From: Oceanobacillus jeddahensis
GTDB taxonomy: Bacteria > Bacillota > Bacilli > Bacillales > Amphibacillaceae
DNA: 64,000 nt
NCBI RefSeq assembly: GCF_000750635.1
Contig: NZ_CCDM010000001.1
Location: forward strand, 1,240,001-1,304,000
Direction: 5' to 3'
Both the position numbers and the translations under genes were made by a program. The notes beneath the pieces are model-generated. The model ran no database searches. It was not told the origin of the DNA and worked only from the letters and a program-made list of their open reading frames with translations. Below, piece after piece: positions 17,488 through 26,702 of the stretch; within the stretch, counting starts at the first letter, position 1, and the number at the start of each line of letters is the position of its first letter.

Positions 17488-17895
17488 ATGCCGACAAATA
17501 CAGAAGTTTTTCAAGTGAAAACAAATAAAAAGCAGGAGTTTGTTTTTTTAGACAGCCAACTGGAAAATATTTTAGCTGAGAGCGGTGTGCGGGAAGGAAT
17601 CATGATTGTATATTGTCCGCATACAACCGGCGCGATTACGATTAATGAAAATGCTGATCCGGATGTGCGCCGTGATTTATCCCTTGGTATGAATGAGACT
17701 TTTCCGAATAAAGACGCATATGTTCATATGGAGGGGAACTCAGATGGACATATGAAGTCTTCTGTAGTAGGAACTAGTGAAACATTAATTATTTCCAACG
17801 GACAGCTGGTTCTGGGGACGTGGCAAAGTGTTTATTTTTGTGAATTTGACGGACCAAGAACAAGAAAGGTCTATGTAAAAATTATCGAAGGCTGA
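17488..17895 (+). CDS. YjbQ family protein (UPF0047)
   Basis: Small cytosolic protein of the YjbQ/UPF0047 family, some members of which have weak thiamine-phosphate synthase activity. The conserved signatures are visible: YCPHTTGAITINENADPDV, the HMEGNSDGHMKSSVVG segment and LGTWQSVYFCEFDGPR. ATG 17488 is chosen because AGAGGTGG lies 5 bases before it; an in-frame ATG 21 bases earlier lacks a site. At 135 residues the length is typical. It is followed 29 bases later by a protein tyrosine phosphatase gene, probably in the same transcript. Physiological role unknown. Confidence 0.88.
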   Translation: MPTNTEVFQVKTNKKQEFVFLDSQLENILAESGVREGIMIVYCPHTTGAITINENADPDVRRDLSLGMNETFPNKDAYVHMEGNSDGHMKSSVVGTSETLIISNGQLVLGTWQSVYFCEFDGPRTRKVYVKIIEG

Positions 17896-17924
17896 GGTTG
17901 AAGCATTAGAAGGGAGATTATCAT

Positions 17925-18662
17925 TTGACTACTGAAACATTATTATTTAACCCGGAAAGGCATATTGAATTAAAAGGAACACAAAATATTCGTGACTTGG
18001 GAGGCTACCCGACAAAGGATGGAAAACAAACAAAGTGGGGAAAATATTATCGGGCTGATTCCTTACATAATGTAGCTCCAGAAGGACATGCTTTTTTACA
18101 AAAGGAAAAAGGGATTCATACGATTATTGATTTGCGCTTCAGTATGGAAGGAAAATATAAAAAAGAAGATAAAGCACTTTATAATTTCTATAATATTCCA
18201 CTACTTGACCCAGCTACATTTACTACAAGAATACCTAAAACTCTTGTGGAAATGTATATGGTAATGTTAGAAAGCAGTAAACCGAAATTTAAAGAAATTA
18301 TGGACATTTTTCTGGAAAACAGAGAAAATCCTGTCCTTTTCCATTGTCGCGTTGGAAAGGATCGTACAGGTGTCCTTGCAGCTATTTTATTAGATTTAGC
18401 CGGAGTACCAAGAGATATTATTGTAAAAGATTATGCGTTAACGGCAGCTTATAAGGAAATAACGGAGGAAGAGCTGAATAATCGTCCGCCATTAATGTCA
18501 CGAAATCAATTTAAAACATTACTTGGCTGTGAGCCTTCTTATATGGAGGAGTTTTTGGACTATTTATATAAGGCATATGGAGATGCAGCTGGTTTCTTAA
18601 AGGCAGTTGGTTTGACAGAGGAAGAAATTGCCGCATTACGTGATGATTTTATAGAAGAATAA
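17925..18662 (+). CDS. Tyrosine-protein phosphatase (dual-specificity type)
   Basis: Cytosolic phosphatase of the bacterial PTP / phosphoinositide-phosphatase-like family. The N-terminal NIRDLGGYPT motif and the P-loop HCRVGKDRTG (C-X5-R) give the catalytic cysteine and arginine. Length of 245 residues is normal. It starts at TTG 17925 behind GAAGGGAGA. It is transcribed after the YjbQ gene and closed by a strong hairpin. Its target, protein or lipid phosphate, cannot be read from the sequence. Confidence 0.88.
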   Translation: MTTETLLFNPERHIELKGTQNIRDLGGYPTKDGKQTKWGKYYRADSLHNVAPEGHAFLQKEKGIHTIIDLRFSMEGKYKKEDKALYNFYNIPLLDPATFTTRIPKTLVEMYMVMLESSKPKFKEIMDIFLENRENPVLFHCRVGKDRTGVLAAILLDLAGVPRDIIVKDYALTAAYKEITEEELNNRPPLMSRNQFKTLLGCEPSYMEEFLDYLYKAYGDAAGFLKAVGLTEEEIAALRDDFIEE

Positions 18663-18667
18663 AGTAA

Positions 18668-18714
18668 AAAAAGGGAGATAATCGGTTCAATACCGTGTTA
18701 TTCTCCCTTTTTAA
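18668..18714. terminator. Bidirectional terminator between convergent genes
   Basis: AAAAAAGGGAGA-TAA pairs with TTA-TTCTCCCTTTTT. It is placed exactly between the phosphatase gene and the convergent collagen-like gene and has A and T runs on both sides. Confidence 0.88.
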
Positions 18715-18720
18715 TATTTT

Positions 18721-19092
18721 TTAATAATACGGTGGATAGGGGTAGCCGTTATAATACCCAGGAGGTCCCATTGGTCCAGGAGGTCCAGGCGGACCCGGTG
18801 GACCGTAATATCCCATTGGTCCTGGTGGTCCAGGAGGCCCGGGTGGCCCAGGTGGACCATAAAAACCTGGACCTGGACCAGAATTAAAAGCACTGCCTAA
18901 TAAACCACCAGCAAGCCCACCAATAAATGGGAAAAAGAATGCGCGCTGTTCTGGCGCATGCTGATTAAATTGTTGATGTGCCGGGTATGCACTATATTGT
19001 GAAGCAGGCATATCAAATTGTTCTGGATATTGATAATCCATCACTTGATATTCATCTGCATGTGAATATGCATGGTTTGGGTCAGGTTGCAT
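18721..19092 (-). CDS. Short collagen-like Gly-X-Y protein
   Basis: 123-residue protein in three parts: a Tyr/Gln/His-rich N-terminus (about 1-48), a hydrophobic glycine stretch [18 protein letters not shown] (about 52-69), and a collagen-like tail of about twelve Gly-X-Y triplets, mostly GPP with GPM and GYY, ending in [10 protein letters not shown]. No signal peptide is seen. Similar low-complexity proteins occur on Bacillaceae spores, but the location is inferred. ATG 19092 sits 6 bases after GAGGA; an ATG 6 bases upstream is too close. A stand-alone gene. Confidence 0.8.
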   Translation of the reverse strand: MQPDPNHAYSHADEYQVMDYQYPEQFDMPASQYSAYPAHQQFNQHAPEQRAFFFPFIGGLAGGLLGSAFNSGPGPGFYGPPGPPGPPGPPGPMGYYGPPGPPGPPGPMGPPGYYNGYPYPPYY

Positions 19093-19194
19093 ATACATTC
19101 CTCTTTTCTATATAAGCTATATACCTAACCTATGCAGCTGCTTCAATTGTGTTCATCCATACCTCTCTACTGCCGGCTTTTGAAATATATAAGA

Positions 19195-19446
19195 CTAACG
19201 GCGGAATAGACGCATGATGAAGCTGACAATGAGAATAAGGATAATCGCACCGATTAAAGCGGGCACGATAAAGAATCCGCCTATTTCCGGCCCTAAATTT
19301 CCAAGAATCGAAGTACCGAGCCAGGCTCCAATAAAACCTGCAAGAATATTTCCGATGATTCCTCCCGGCAAGTCCTTACTTACTATTAATCCGGCTACCC
19401 AGCCGATAATCCCACCAACAATTAAACTCCATATAAAACTTAGCAT
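19195..19446 (-). CDS. GlsB/YeaQ/YmgE family small membrane protein
   Basis: 83-residue protein with three hydrophobic, glycine-rich segments (IVGGIIGWVAGLIV, IIGNILAGFIGAWLG, FIVPALIGAIILILIV) and a basic C-terminus RLFRR. This is the transglycosylase-associated/GlsB pattern, often linked to envelope or general stress. ATG 19446 has AAAGGA 10 bases before it, and an ATG 9 bases upstream directly abuts the site. It is a single gene in the plasma membrane. The 400-base gap upstream, to 19843, is AT-rich with no gene. Confidence 0.88.
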   Translation of the reverse strand: MLSFIWSLIVGGIIGWVAGLIVSKDLPGGIIGNILAGFIGAWLGTSILGNLGPEIGGFFIVPALIGAIILILIVSFIMRLFRR

Positions 19447-19843
19447 AAAAATCATTCCTTTCTATATTTTTATCTATTTCCAACTATGCATATTTTAAAA
19501 CGAGAAATTATTCATTTTTTAACAAAAAATAGAAGAAGGGACCTCAGCTTTTTTCTGAAGGGATGCAAAAATCAGTTATGGTTTTTAGGTTTAAAGTATT
19601 TTTTATGTAGAGAAGGTGATAGGTAATAAGAAGTGGTTTATCTATAAAAATATAAGTGTTTTATTAAAAAAACCTTTAAGGTAAGAATCTTTTATCCTGT
19701 ATTTAAATTTATGATTTTTGATTTTAAAAGATTATTTTTATTTAATATTTAATTCGATTAGAATGATTAATTTCCTTTATATTACTTTTATTTCTTTTTA
19801 ATGGCATTATTAAAAATATTTTATAATTTTTATGGTGTTTAGA

Positions 19844-19870
19844 TACATTTTTTCAGTTTTCTTCCGATAA
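19844..19870 (+). promoter_or_regulatory. Putative sigma-D promoter of chemoreceptor 1
   Basis: CCGATAA at 19864 with TACA 16 bases upstream resembles the sigma-D consensus TAAA-N15/16-GCCGATAT. It lies 32 bases before the chemoreceptor start. Confidence 0.55.
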
Positions 19871-19901
19871 ATAATTATAGACAATTAGGAGAGATGAAAA
19901 A

Positions 19902-21872
19902 ATGAAGAAATTATTTAAAGCCAAAGGAATCCGGTTTAAGTTAGTCTTATCTTTTTTCTTAATATTATTAGTGCCGGGAATAATCGTAAGTACGATGTCC
20001 TATTTTACTTCTACAAATACGATAGAGCAGGAAAAGCGGGATCAAGTTCAGGAGTTAACTGCGGTGATGAATCAGACGATTGATAATACATTTGAGCTGA
20101 AGCAGCATGATATGGAAGTTTTATCAAGCGTGATAACAGCAGATGTTATAGAAGATACAGCTGAATTAGAGCGAAGAATGTCTGAATATATCGAAATCCA
20201 TGAAGAGGCTCCGGAATTTTACCTTGGAACGACTGAGGGAGCCTACCATATGCAGCCGGATTTAGAGATGGAGGAAGGCTATGATCCTAGAGAGCGTGAC
20301 TGGTATCAGGAAGCTATGGCAAATCCGGAAGAAGTGATTATTTCGGATCCTTACTTGACAGCAAGCGGAGACGGACAGATAGCGGTTAGTATTTCTAAAG
20401 CGTTGGAAGATGGATCAGGAGCAATTGGTATTGATGTATCTATGGACTTTATCGGGCATCTTGTATCCGAAATGAATATAGGGGAAAATGGGTATGCTAT
20501 CCTGCTGGATACAGATCAAAACTTTATTTATCACCCAGAAACAGCAGCTGGGGAAGGTGCGGAAGAATCTTTTTATCAAAATATGTATGAAAATGATTCG
20601 GGGACGTTTGGCTATGATTATAATAATATGTCTAAAATCATGGTTTATGATACAAACAACTTAACAGGCTGGAAATTGGGAGGAACCATTGATCAAAGTG
20701 AAGTAGAGACTACAGCTAGGTCCATCTCCACACCAGTTACTATCGTACAGACTTTGACCGTAGTAATTGGTACAATCTTTATTTTGTTTCTGATTCGTTC
20801 TGTTCTCCGTCCGATCAAGGATTTAAAGGAAAAAGCAGAAATCATCAGCAAGGGAGACTTAACGCAGTCTGTTGAAGTAAAAACCAATGATGAGATTGGC
20901 GATTTGGGGATTGCTTTTAATAAAATGGGAGAAAGTTTACGAGAACTGGTTGGAGAAGTGGAGTATAATACGCAGCAGGTTGCTGCCTCTGCACAGGAAT
21001 TAACTGCGAATGCAGATCAGATGACAAGTTCATCCGAACAGGTTTCTCTGGCGATTCAAGAAGTATCTTCCAGCGCAGAGCATCAGTTAAGCGGTACGGA
21101 AGATGGAGTAAATTCACTGGAAGAAGTGTCAACAGGTGTGAACAGAGTAGTAGAAAGTTCATCGCAAGTAAATGAATTCGTTCAAAAAATGAATAAACAG
21201 GCAGAGGTCGGCGGACAGGCTGTCAGTAATACATTGAACCAGATGACCTCGATTCAGTCGTCTGTCGAGAGTACGAATGAAAATATTTCATCTCTATTAG
21301 AACGTTCAAAACAGGTTAACACAATTTTAAACGCTATTACAGATATTTCTGAACAGACAAATCTTCTGGCGTTAAATGCAGCGATTGAAGCAGCTCGTGC
21401 CGGAGAACATGGAAAAGGATTTGCAGTCGTGGCAGACGAGGTTCGAAAACTTGCTGAACAGTCGAAGCTCTCCGCTACACAAATTAGAGGAATTATTGTC
21501 GGTATCCAGACGGACGTTGAAAAGGCGGTGGATAAAATGGAGCAGGTCACGACTAATGTAAACAGCGGGCTGGATGTATCCTATGATGCTATTGATAAAT
21601 TCGGTGAGATTCTCCGATCCAGTGAAAGCATTAAACCGCAGATGGAAGAAGTGACAGCCATTTCGGAACAAATGTCTGCCGCTGTCGGGCAATTAATGGA
21701 GACTGTGAATAATTTAGCTTCCATTGCTCGCAATAATGCAGCATCTTCAGAGGAAGTTGCTGCATCTTCCGAAGAACAGCTGGCATCGATGGAAGAAATA
21801 TCAGCCTCTGCAAAATCATTGTCATCGATGGCAGATGATTTAGCAGAGAAAGTTTCAAAGTATAAATATTAA
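19902..21872 (+). CDS. Methyl-accepting chemotaxis protein 1 (dCache)
   Basis: Transmembrane chemoreceptor like McpA/McpB/TlpA of Bacillus. It has TM1 at about 12-33, an extracellular dCache domain (about 37-280), TM2 (about 284-304), HAMP (about 305-360) and a cytoplasmic methylation/signalling coiled coil whose tip is [20 protein letters not shown]. It ends in YKY. The amino-acid-binding pattern of dCache receptors is complete: Tyr127, Arg132, Trp134, Tyr135 (YDPRERDWY) and Asp178 (GIDVS). It is first of four tandem paralogues, each with its own promoter and terminator. The ligand is probably an amino acid. Confidence 0.93.
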   Translation: MKKLFKAKGIRFKLVLSFFLILLVPGIIVSTMSYFTSTNTIEQEKRDQVQELTAVMNQTIDNTFELKQHDMEVLSSVITADVIEDTAELERRMSEYIEIHEEAPEFYLGTTEGAYHMQPDLEMEEGYDPRERDWYQEAMANPEEVIISDPYLTASGDGQIAVSISKALEDGSGAIGIDVSMDFIGHLVSEMNIGENGYAILLDTDQNFIYHPETAAGEGAEESFYQNMYENDSGTFGYDYNNMSKIMVYDTNNLTGWKLGGTIDQSEVETTARSISTPVTIVQTLTVVIGTIFILFLIRSVLRPIKDLKEKAEIISKGDLTQSVEVKTNDEIGDLGIAFNKMGESLRELVGEVEYNTQQVAASAQELTANADQMTSSSEQVSLAIQEVSSSAEHQLSGTEDGVNSLEEVSTGVNRVVESSSQVNEFVQKMNKQAEVGGQAVSNTLNQMTSIQSSVESTNENISSLLERSKQVNTILNAITDISEQTNLLALNAAIEAARAGEHGKGFAVVADEVRKLAEQSKLSATQIRGIIVGIQTDVEKAVDKMEQVTTNVNSGLDVSYDAIDKFGEILRSSESIKPQMEEVTAISEQMSAAVGQLMETVNNLASIARNNAASSEEVAASSEEQLASMEEISASAKSLSSMADDLAEKVSKYKY

Positions 21873-21937
21873 AATAACGGAATTTATCGGAGTTAACCAA
21901 GAAGTAAATCTCTAACTAAATAAAGTTATTCCTTTTC

Positions 21938-21976
21938 AAAAATGCAGTAGTGAGAAAATCATTACTGCATTTTTAA
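21938..21976 (+). terminator. Terminator after chemoreceptor 1
   Basis: AAAAATGCAGTAGTGA pairs with TCATTACTGCATTTTT around a short loop. Confidence 0.85.
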
Positions 21977-22046
21977 TATGTCGTTTTTTAGGTAATTGAA
22001 CATAGGTTGAAAAACGTTTGCAGGACTAATTATCGGAAAAAAGTAT

Positions 22047-22072
22047 TCAATTTCTTTTATTCCTGCCGATAG
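22047..22072 (+). promoter_or_regulatory. Putative sigma-D promoter of chemoreceptor 2
   Basis: GCCGATAG (core 22066) with TCAA 15 bases upstream, 40 bases before the start codon. Same pattern as upstream of the other receptors. Confidence 0.5.
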
Positions 22073-22111
22073 ATAAGTATAGAAACTTTTTAGCAGTAAG
22101 GGAGGACAAGC

Positions 22112-24073
22112 ATGAAAAATACAGGAATTCGGTTGAAATTAATTGTATCATTTGTTTGTATGTTGTTGATTCCGGGCATTGTCATTGGATTTATGACGTA
22201 TAACAGCTCTTTAAACACATTACAAACACAACAGGAAAATCAAGTAGAAGAAATTATCACAATTATGGATCAAACCATTGATAATACATTTGCTTTAAAG
22301 AACAGAGATGCAGAAGTATTAGCAGAACAGGTGATGGGAGAAATGGTAGATGAAGAATCAGGTGAGATAGCTGAAACCTTCGACCAATACTTTGATTTAC
22401 ATGATGAAGTAGTATCTGTTTATGCTGGTACTGAAGAGGGGACATTTATGGAAACATCGACGGATGTGATAGAGGGAGAGTATGATCCGCGTGAACGCCA
22501 ATGGTACATAGAAGCGATGGAAAATACGGGAGATATTATTATCTCTGAGCCCTATGTTTCCGCAGGAGCCGATGAAGATATGGTCGTCACCGTTTCTAAA
22601 GCATTAGAGGATGGATCAGGTGTTGTCGGTATTGATTTATCGATTGACTTTATTCAGCAGGTCGTTTCCGAGATTCAAATCGGTGAAAATGGTTATGCGA
22701 TGTTATTAGATGAAACACAGCATTTTATCTATCATCCGACAGTAGATATTGGCAATGAAACAGAGGAGTCTTTCTATGATCATCTGTATGAATCAGCTGG
22801 TGGCCAATTTGAATATAACTATCAGGATACCGATAAAATCATGGTTTTTGACACTAATGATTTAACGGGATGGAAAATAGCCGGAACCATTGATTATAGT
22901 GAAATTCAAGCAGAGGCAGCTAGTGTTTTTAACACATTATTGATTGTATTAATCAGTGCGATTATTATTGGTTTAGCTATGACGGCACTTGTAGTCCGTT
23001 CCATTGTTAAACCGATCAAAGAATTGAAAGAGAAAGCGCATGTTATCAGTACAGGTGACTTAACCCAATCGATTGAAGTGAAAACAAAGGATGAAATTGG
23101 AGAATTAGGCGTTGCCTTTAATGAAATGCAAGGAAGCTTAAAAGAATTAATACGTGATGTTGAGTTCAACGCCCAGCAGGTTGCTGCATCCGCAGAAGAA
23201 TTAAATGCCAATGCTGATCAAATGACGAGCTCATCGGAACAAGTATCATTAGCTATTCAAGAGGTTTCGTCCAGCTCTGAAACACAGTTGAATGGAACAG
23301 AGGACAGTGCTAACTCCCTGGAGGAAGTGTCCACAGGAGTCGGCAGAATTGTAGAGAGTTCATCCCAAGTAGCTGAACTGGTAAATCAGATGAGTGATCA
23401 AGCAGAAATTGGCGGGAAAGCAGTCACGGATACATTGAATCAAATGACATCGATTCAATCTTCTGTAGATAATACAAATGTTAATATTACTTCATTGATG
23501 GCACGTTCCAATGAAGTAAGCACCATTCTGAAGGCAATTACGGATATTTCGGAACAAACCAATTTACTTGCATTAAATGCAGCGATTGAAGCGGCTCGTG
23601 CCGGCGAGCATGGAAAAGGATTTGCTGTGGTGGCAGATGAGGTGCGTAAGCTGGCGGAACAATCGAAAATGTCTGCAGGAGAAATCAGCACAATTGTTCA
23701 AGGCATTCAAACAGACGTAAAAGACGCGGTTGAAAAAATGTCCCAGGTAACAGCAAATGTAGACAAAGGCTTAGAAGTATCGGATGATGCGATGGACAAA
23801 TTTAAAGGAATTGTCCAGTCAAGTGGAGATATTAAGCCACAAATGGAAGAGGTCATGGCTATCTCTGAACAAATGGCAGCCGCAGTGCAAGAAGTTTCTT
23901 CTACGGCAAATGACTTAGCATCGATCGCTAGAAGTAATGCAGCATCTTCTCAAGAGGTAGCAGCTTCTACAGAAGAACAGCTTGCTTCCATGGAAGAAAT
24001 TTCTGCATCCGCAAAATCTTTGTCGACCATGGCAGAGGATTTAACAGAAAAGATTAATCAATATAAATATTAA
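22112..24073 (+). CDS. Methyl-accepting chemotaxis protein 2 (dCache)
   Basis: Second tandem chemoreceptor, 653 residues, with the same order TM1, dCache, TM2, HAMP and signalling domain. The ligand-pocket pattern is intact: Tyr124, Arg129, Trp131, Tyr132 (YDPRERQWY) and Asp175 (GIDLS). A ribosome site AAGGGAGGA lies just before the ATG. The signalling tip is identical to receptor 1, while the extracellular domain differs strongly, so the two probably signal through the same CheA/CheW array but sense different ligands. C-terminus QYKY. Confidence 0.93.
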   Translation: MKNTGIRLKLIVSFVCMLLIPGIVIGFMTYNSSLNTLQTQQENQVEEIITIMDQTIDNTFALKNRDAEVLAEQVMGEMVDEESGEIAETFDQYFDLHDEVVSVYAGTEEGTFMETSTDVIEGEYDPRERQWYIEAMENTGDIIISEPYVSAGADEDMVVTVSKALEDGSGVVGIDLSIDFIQQVVSEIQIGENGYAMLLDETQHFIYHPTVDIGNETEESFYDHLYESAGGQFEYNYQDTDKIMVFDTNDLTGWKIAGTIDYSEIQAEAASVFNTLLIVLISAIIIGLAMTALVVRSIVKPIKELKEKAHVISTGDLTQSIEVKTKDEIGELGVAFNEMQGSLKELIRDVEFNAQQVAASAEELNANADQMTSSSEQVSLAIQEVSSSSETQLNGTEDSANSLEEVSTGVGRIVESSSQVAELVNQMSDQAEIGGKAVTDTLNQMTSIQSSVDNTNVNITSLMARSNEVSTILKAITDISEQTNLLALNAAIEAARAGEHGKGFAVVADEVRKLAEQSKMSAGEISTIVQGIQTDVKDAVEKMSQVTANVDKGLEVSDDAMDKFKGIVQSSGDIKPQMEEVMAISEQMAAAVQEVSSTANDLASIARSNAASSQEVAASTEEQLASMEEISASAKSLSTMAEDLTEKINQYKY

Positions 24074-24094
24074 TAACGAATCGTTATAGTTCAT

Positions 24095-24155
24095 AAAAAG
24101 CCGGGCCTTTTGTATTCCAAGTAATAAACACACTGGAATAGGGTCTGGCTTTTTA
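24095..24155 (+). terminator. Terminator after chemoreceptor 2
   Basis: AAAAAGCC...TATTCCA pairs with TGGAATA...GGCTTTTT, a long hairpin with a T run. Confidence 0.85.
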
Positions 24156-24253
24156 TTATAAATGTTAATCTGTAAAAGGAAGAAAATAATAGGTATTTAG
24201 TTTTAATTATTTTCTTCTTTCTAGAATAGAAGTAGGGAAACAAGGAAAAATGA

Positions 24254-24280
24254 TTCATTTTATATAAATACAGCCGATAA
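24254..24280 (+). promoter_or_regulatory. Putative sigma-D promoter of chemoreceptor 3
   Basis: GCCGATAA (core 24274) with TTCA 16 bases upstream, 41 bases before the start codon. The -35 part is weak. Confidence 0.45.
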
Positions 24281-24320
24281 AAAATTAGAAGAATTTAGAA
24301 ATAAAAGGAGGCTGGAAAAT

Positions 24321-26294
24321 ATGAAGAATAGAAAAGAAACCAATGGAGTTAAAAGAAAGTTAATTATATCTTTTTCATCTATCTTGATTATACCAATTCT
24401 TCTCATAGGTTACTTGACGTACAACAGCTCCGTTAATTCCATGCAAGCACAGCAGGAAAAACAGGTAAATGAAATCATCGACCTGATGGGGCAACATATT
24501 GACGAGACGATCACCTTAAAAAGCAGGGATATTGACGTGTTTGCGGAAAATACAACAGGTGACCAGATAGAAGAGGAAGATGAAGAATTACTTACTGTTT
24601 TTGGGCAATATCTACATTTTCACGAAGAAGTAGATGAAGTGTATTTCGGGTCTGAAGAAGGTACATTTCTTATTCAACAAGCAACTGAAGTTCCGGATGA
24701 TTATGATCCCCGTGAACAGCAATGGTACATAGAAGCAATAGAAAATCCGGGAGAATTAATGATCTCCTCCCCTTATGAAACAACAGCAGTGGATGGAGGA
24801 ATGGTTGTTACTCTATCCCAATCATTAGCAGATGGTTCAGGTGTTGTTGGTATTGATTTAGCAATAGATTTTGTTCAGGAAATGGCATCCTCGGTTGAAA
24901 TTGGTGAAAGCGGTTACCCGATTTTGCTGGATCAAGAAGGAAATGTTATTTTCCACCCTGAAAATGAGGTAGGAGCATCGTTGGAAGAAAACTTTCAAAA
25001 TCAATTAACTGAACAAGATGTCGGCGTTTTCGAATACGCACAGAATAGTGCATCGAAAATTTTAGTGTATGATACGAATGAACTTACTGGCTGGACACTT
25101 GCCGGCAGCATTGATTACAGTGAAGTTCAAGACAGCGCCTCGGGGATTATAAAAACACTGATTATTGTAATGATCGTTGCTTTTCTGATTGGAGCTGCTA
25201 TTAATGCCTTCACTATTCAATCTATCCTTCGTCCGATTAATGGATTGAAAAAACGGGCAAAAGTGATTAGTACCGGAGATTTAACAGAGGAAATAAAAGT
25301 ATCCAAAAATGATGAAATCGGCCAGCTTGGCACAGCGTTTAATGAAATGCAGCACAGTTTAAGAGAATTGATCCGTGATGTCGAAATGAATGCACAGCAA
25401 GTCGCTGCATCCGCTCAGGAATTAACTGCGAATGCGGATCAATTAACCAGCTCATCGGAGCAGGTATCGCTTGCGGTTCAGGAAGTATCTTCAAGCGCAG
25501 AAAATCAGTTAGATGGAACGGAAGACAGTGTACGTTCTTTAGAAGAAGTATCAACAGGAGTCGGAAAAATTGTCGATAGTTCAACAAGTGTTTCCAGCTA
25601 TGTAGACCAGATGAATGAGCAGGCAAATGTAGGTGGACAGGCAGTAAGTAACACATTGAATCAAATGACATCCATCCAATCATCCGTAGAAGATACAAAT
25701 AAAGATATTCATTCTTTATTAGAGCGCTCGAAAGAAGTAAGTACGATTCTTAAAGCAATTACCGATATTTCAGAGCAGACAAATTTACTTGCATTAAATG
25801 CAGCGATTGAAGCAGCTCGTGCTGGGGAACATGGAAAAGGTTTTGCTGTGGTAGCGGATGAGGTGCGTAAGCTGGCAGAGCAATCGAAAATATCTGCAGG
25901 AGAAATCAGTCACATTGTTCAAGGCATCGAAAGTGATGTCCAAAGTGCAGTTGAGAAAATGGGACAGGTAACCACATCTGTAAATGATGGGCTGGAAGTG
26001 TCCTATGATGCCATTGATAAATTTGGAGAAATCATACGGACAGGGGAAACCATTAAGCCGCAGATGGAAGAAGTGACGGCTACTTCAGAGCAAATGTCTG
26101 CCCTTGTCGAACAGGTAACTACAACAGCAGACGGTTTAGCATCGATTGCCAGAAATAATGCAGCGTCTTCGGAGGAAGTAGCGGCTTCTACAGAAGAGCA
26201 ATTAGCGTCCATGCAGGAAATTTCTGCAGCTGCGAAATCATTATCGTCCATGGCAGAGGATCTGACGGAGAAGATTAAAGTGTATAAATATTAA
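24321..26294 (+). CDS. Methyl-accepting chemotaxis protein 3 (dCache, altered pocket)
   Basis: Third tandem chemoreceptor, 657 residues, same domain order as its neighbours. In the dCache pocket the conserved arginine is Gln133 (YDPREQQWY), while Tyr128, Trp135, Tyr136 and Asp179 remain. That arginine normally contacts the ligand carboxylate in amino-acid receptors, so the ligand may differ. AAAGGAGG precedes the ATG. The cytoplasmic part is nearly the same as in receptors 1, 2 and 4, ending in VYKY. Confidence 0.93.
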   Translation: MKNRKETNGVKRKLIISFSSILIIPILLIGYLTYNSSVNSMQAQQEKQVNEIIDLMGQHIDETITLKSRDIDVFAENTTGDQIEEEDEELLTVFGQYLHFHEEVDEVYFGSEEGTFLIQQATEVPDDYDPREQQWYIEAIENPGELMISSPYETTAVDGGMVVTLSQSLADGSGVVGIDLAIDFVQEMASSVEIGESGYPILLDQEGNVIFHPENEVGASLEENFQNQLTEQDVGVFEYAQNSASKILVYDTNELTGWTLAGSIDYSEVQDSASGIIKTLIIVMIVAFLIGAAINAFTIQSILRPINGLKKRAKVISTGDLTEEIKVSKNDEIGQLGTAFNEMQHSLRELIRDVEMNAQQVAASAQELTANADQLTSSSEQVSLAVQEVSSSAENQLDGTEDSVRSLEEVSTGVGKIVDSSTSVSSYVDQMNEQANVGGQAVSNTLNQMTSIQSSVEDTNKDIHSLLERSKEVSTILKAITDISEQTNLLALNAAIEAARAGEHGKGFAVVADEVRKLAEQSKISAGEISHIVQGIESDVQSAVEKMGQVTTSVNDGLEVSYDAIDKFGEIIRTGETIKPQMEEVTATSEQMSALVEQVTTTADGLASIARNNAASSEEVAASTEEQLASMQEISAAAKSLSSMAEDLTEKIKVYKY

Positions 26295-26304
26295 ATACTA
26301 ATAT

Positions 26305-26364
26305 AAAAAACTGTGTTGAAACGAGGTTTTAAGAGAGGATCTCGTTATCAACTACAGTTTTTTT
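26305..26364 (+). terminator. Terminator after chemoreceptor 3
   Basis: AAAAAACTGT..TTGA..ACGAG pairs with CTCGTT.TCAA..ACAGTTTTTTT. Confidence 0.85.
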
Positions 26365-26434
26365 ATTTTTAGGTATTTACTCTTAATATAAATGTTAGCA
26401 AATAGAAAAATAGTTATAAAATGGTGAAATTATA

Positions 26435-26461
26435 TTGAATTCATAAAAAATCAACCGATAA
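26435..26461 (+). promoter_or_regulatory. Putative sigma-D promoter of chemoreceptor 4
   Basis: ACCGATAA (core 26455) with TTGA 16 bases upstream. Unlike the other receptors, the coding start lies about 240 bases further down. Confidence 0.45.
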
Positions 26462-26520
26462 ATAATAGGTATGAATTCTTAGGGATATATACGGTGTATT
26501 TGCAGAAAAAGGAGTGAGAA

Positions 26521-26532
26521 ATGAGTCAATAG
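26521..26532 (+). other. Three-codon minigene with strong ribosome site in the chemoreceptor 4 leader
   Basis: AAAAAGGAGTGAG is followed at ideal spacing by ATG AGT CAA TAG (Met-Ser-Gln-stop). It sits at the distance from the CCGATAA element where the other receptor genes start. The rest of the leader, to 26702, has no recognisable content. It could be a regulatory upstream ORF or the relic of an old start. Confidence 0.35.
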
Positions 26533-26702
26533 ATAGTGTATGCTTATTTATATCAATCGTCGAGAATACTAACGGCTTTGGTCGTGAGCGTCTTAGAGAA
26601 TGTTTGACCTGATTGTATAAACAGCTGGTTCGATACATTATTGCATAAAAGAATGATATATGCATCATCAGAATGAAATTTAACAGCGAGGGAGAGTCAG
26701 TT

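Noticed and set aside
18740-18890. Short tandem GGTCCAGG-like repeats, considered as a CRISPR-like or satellite array
   Set aside because: The periodicity is 9 bases and encodes Gly-Pro-Pro triplets of the collagen-like protein.
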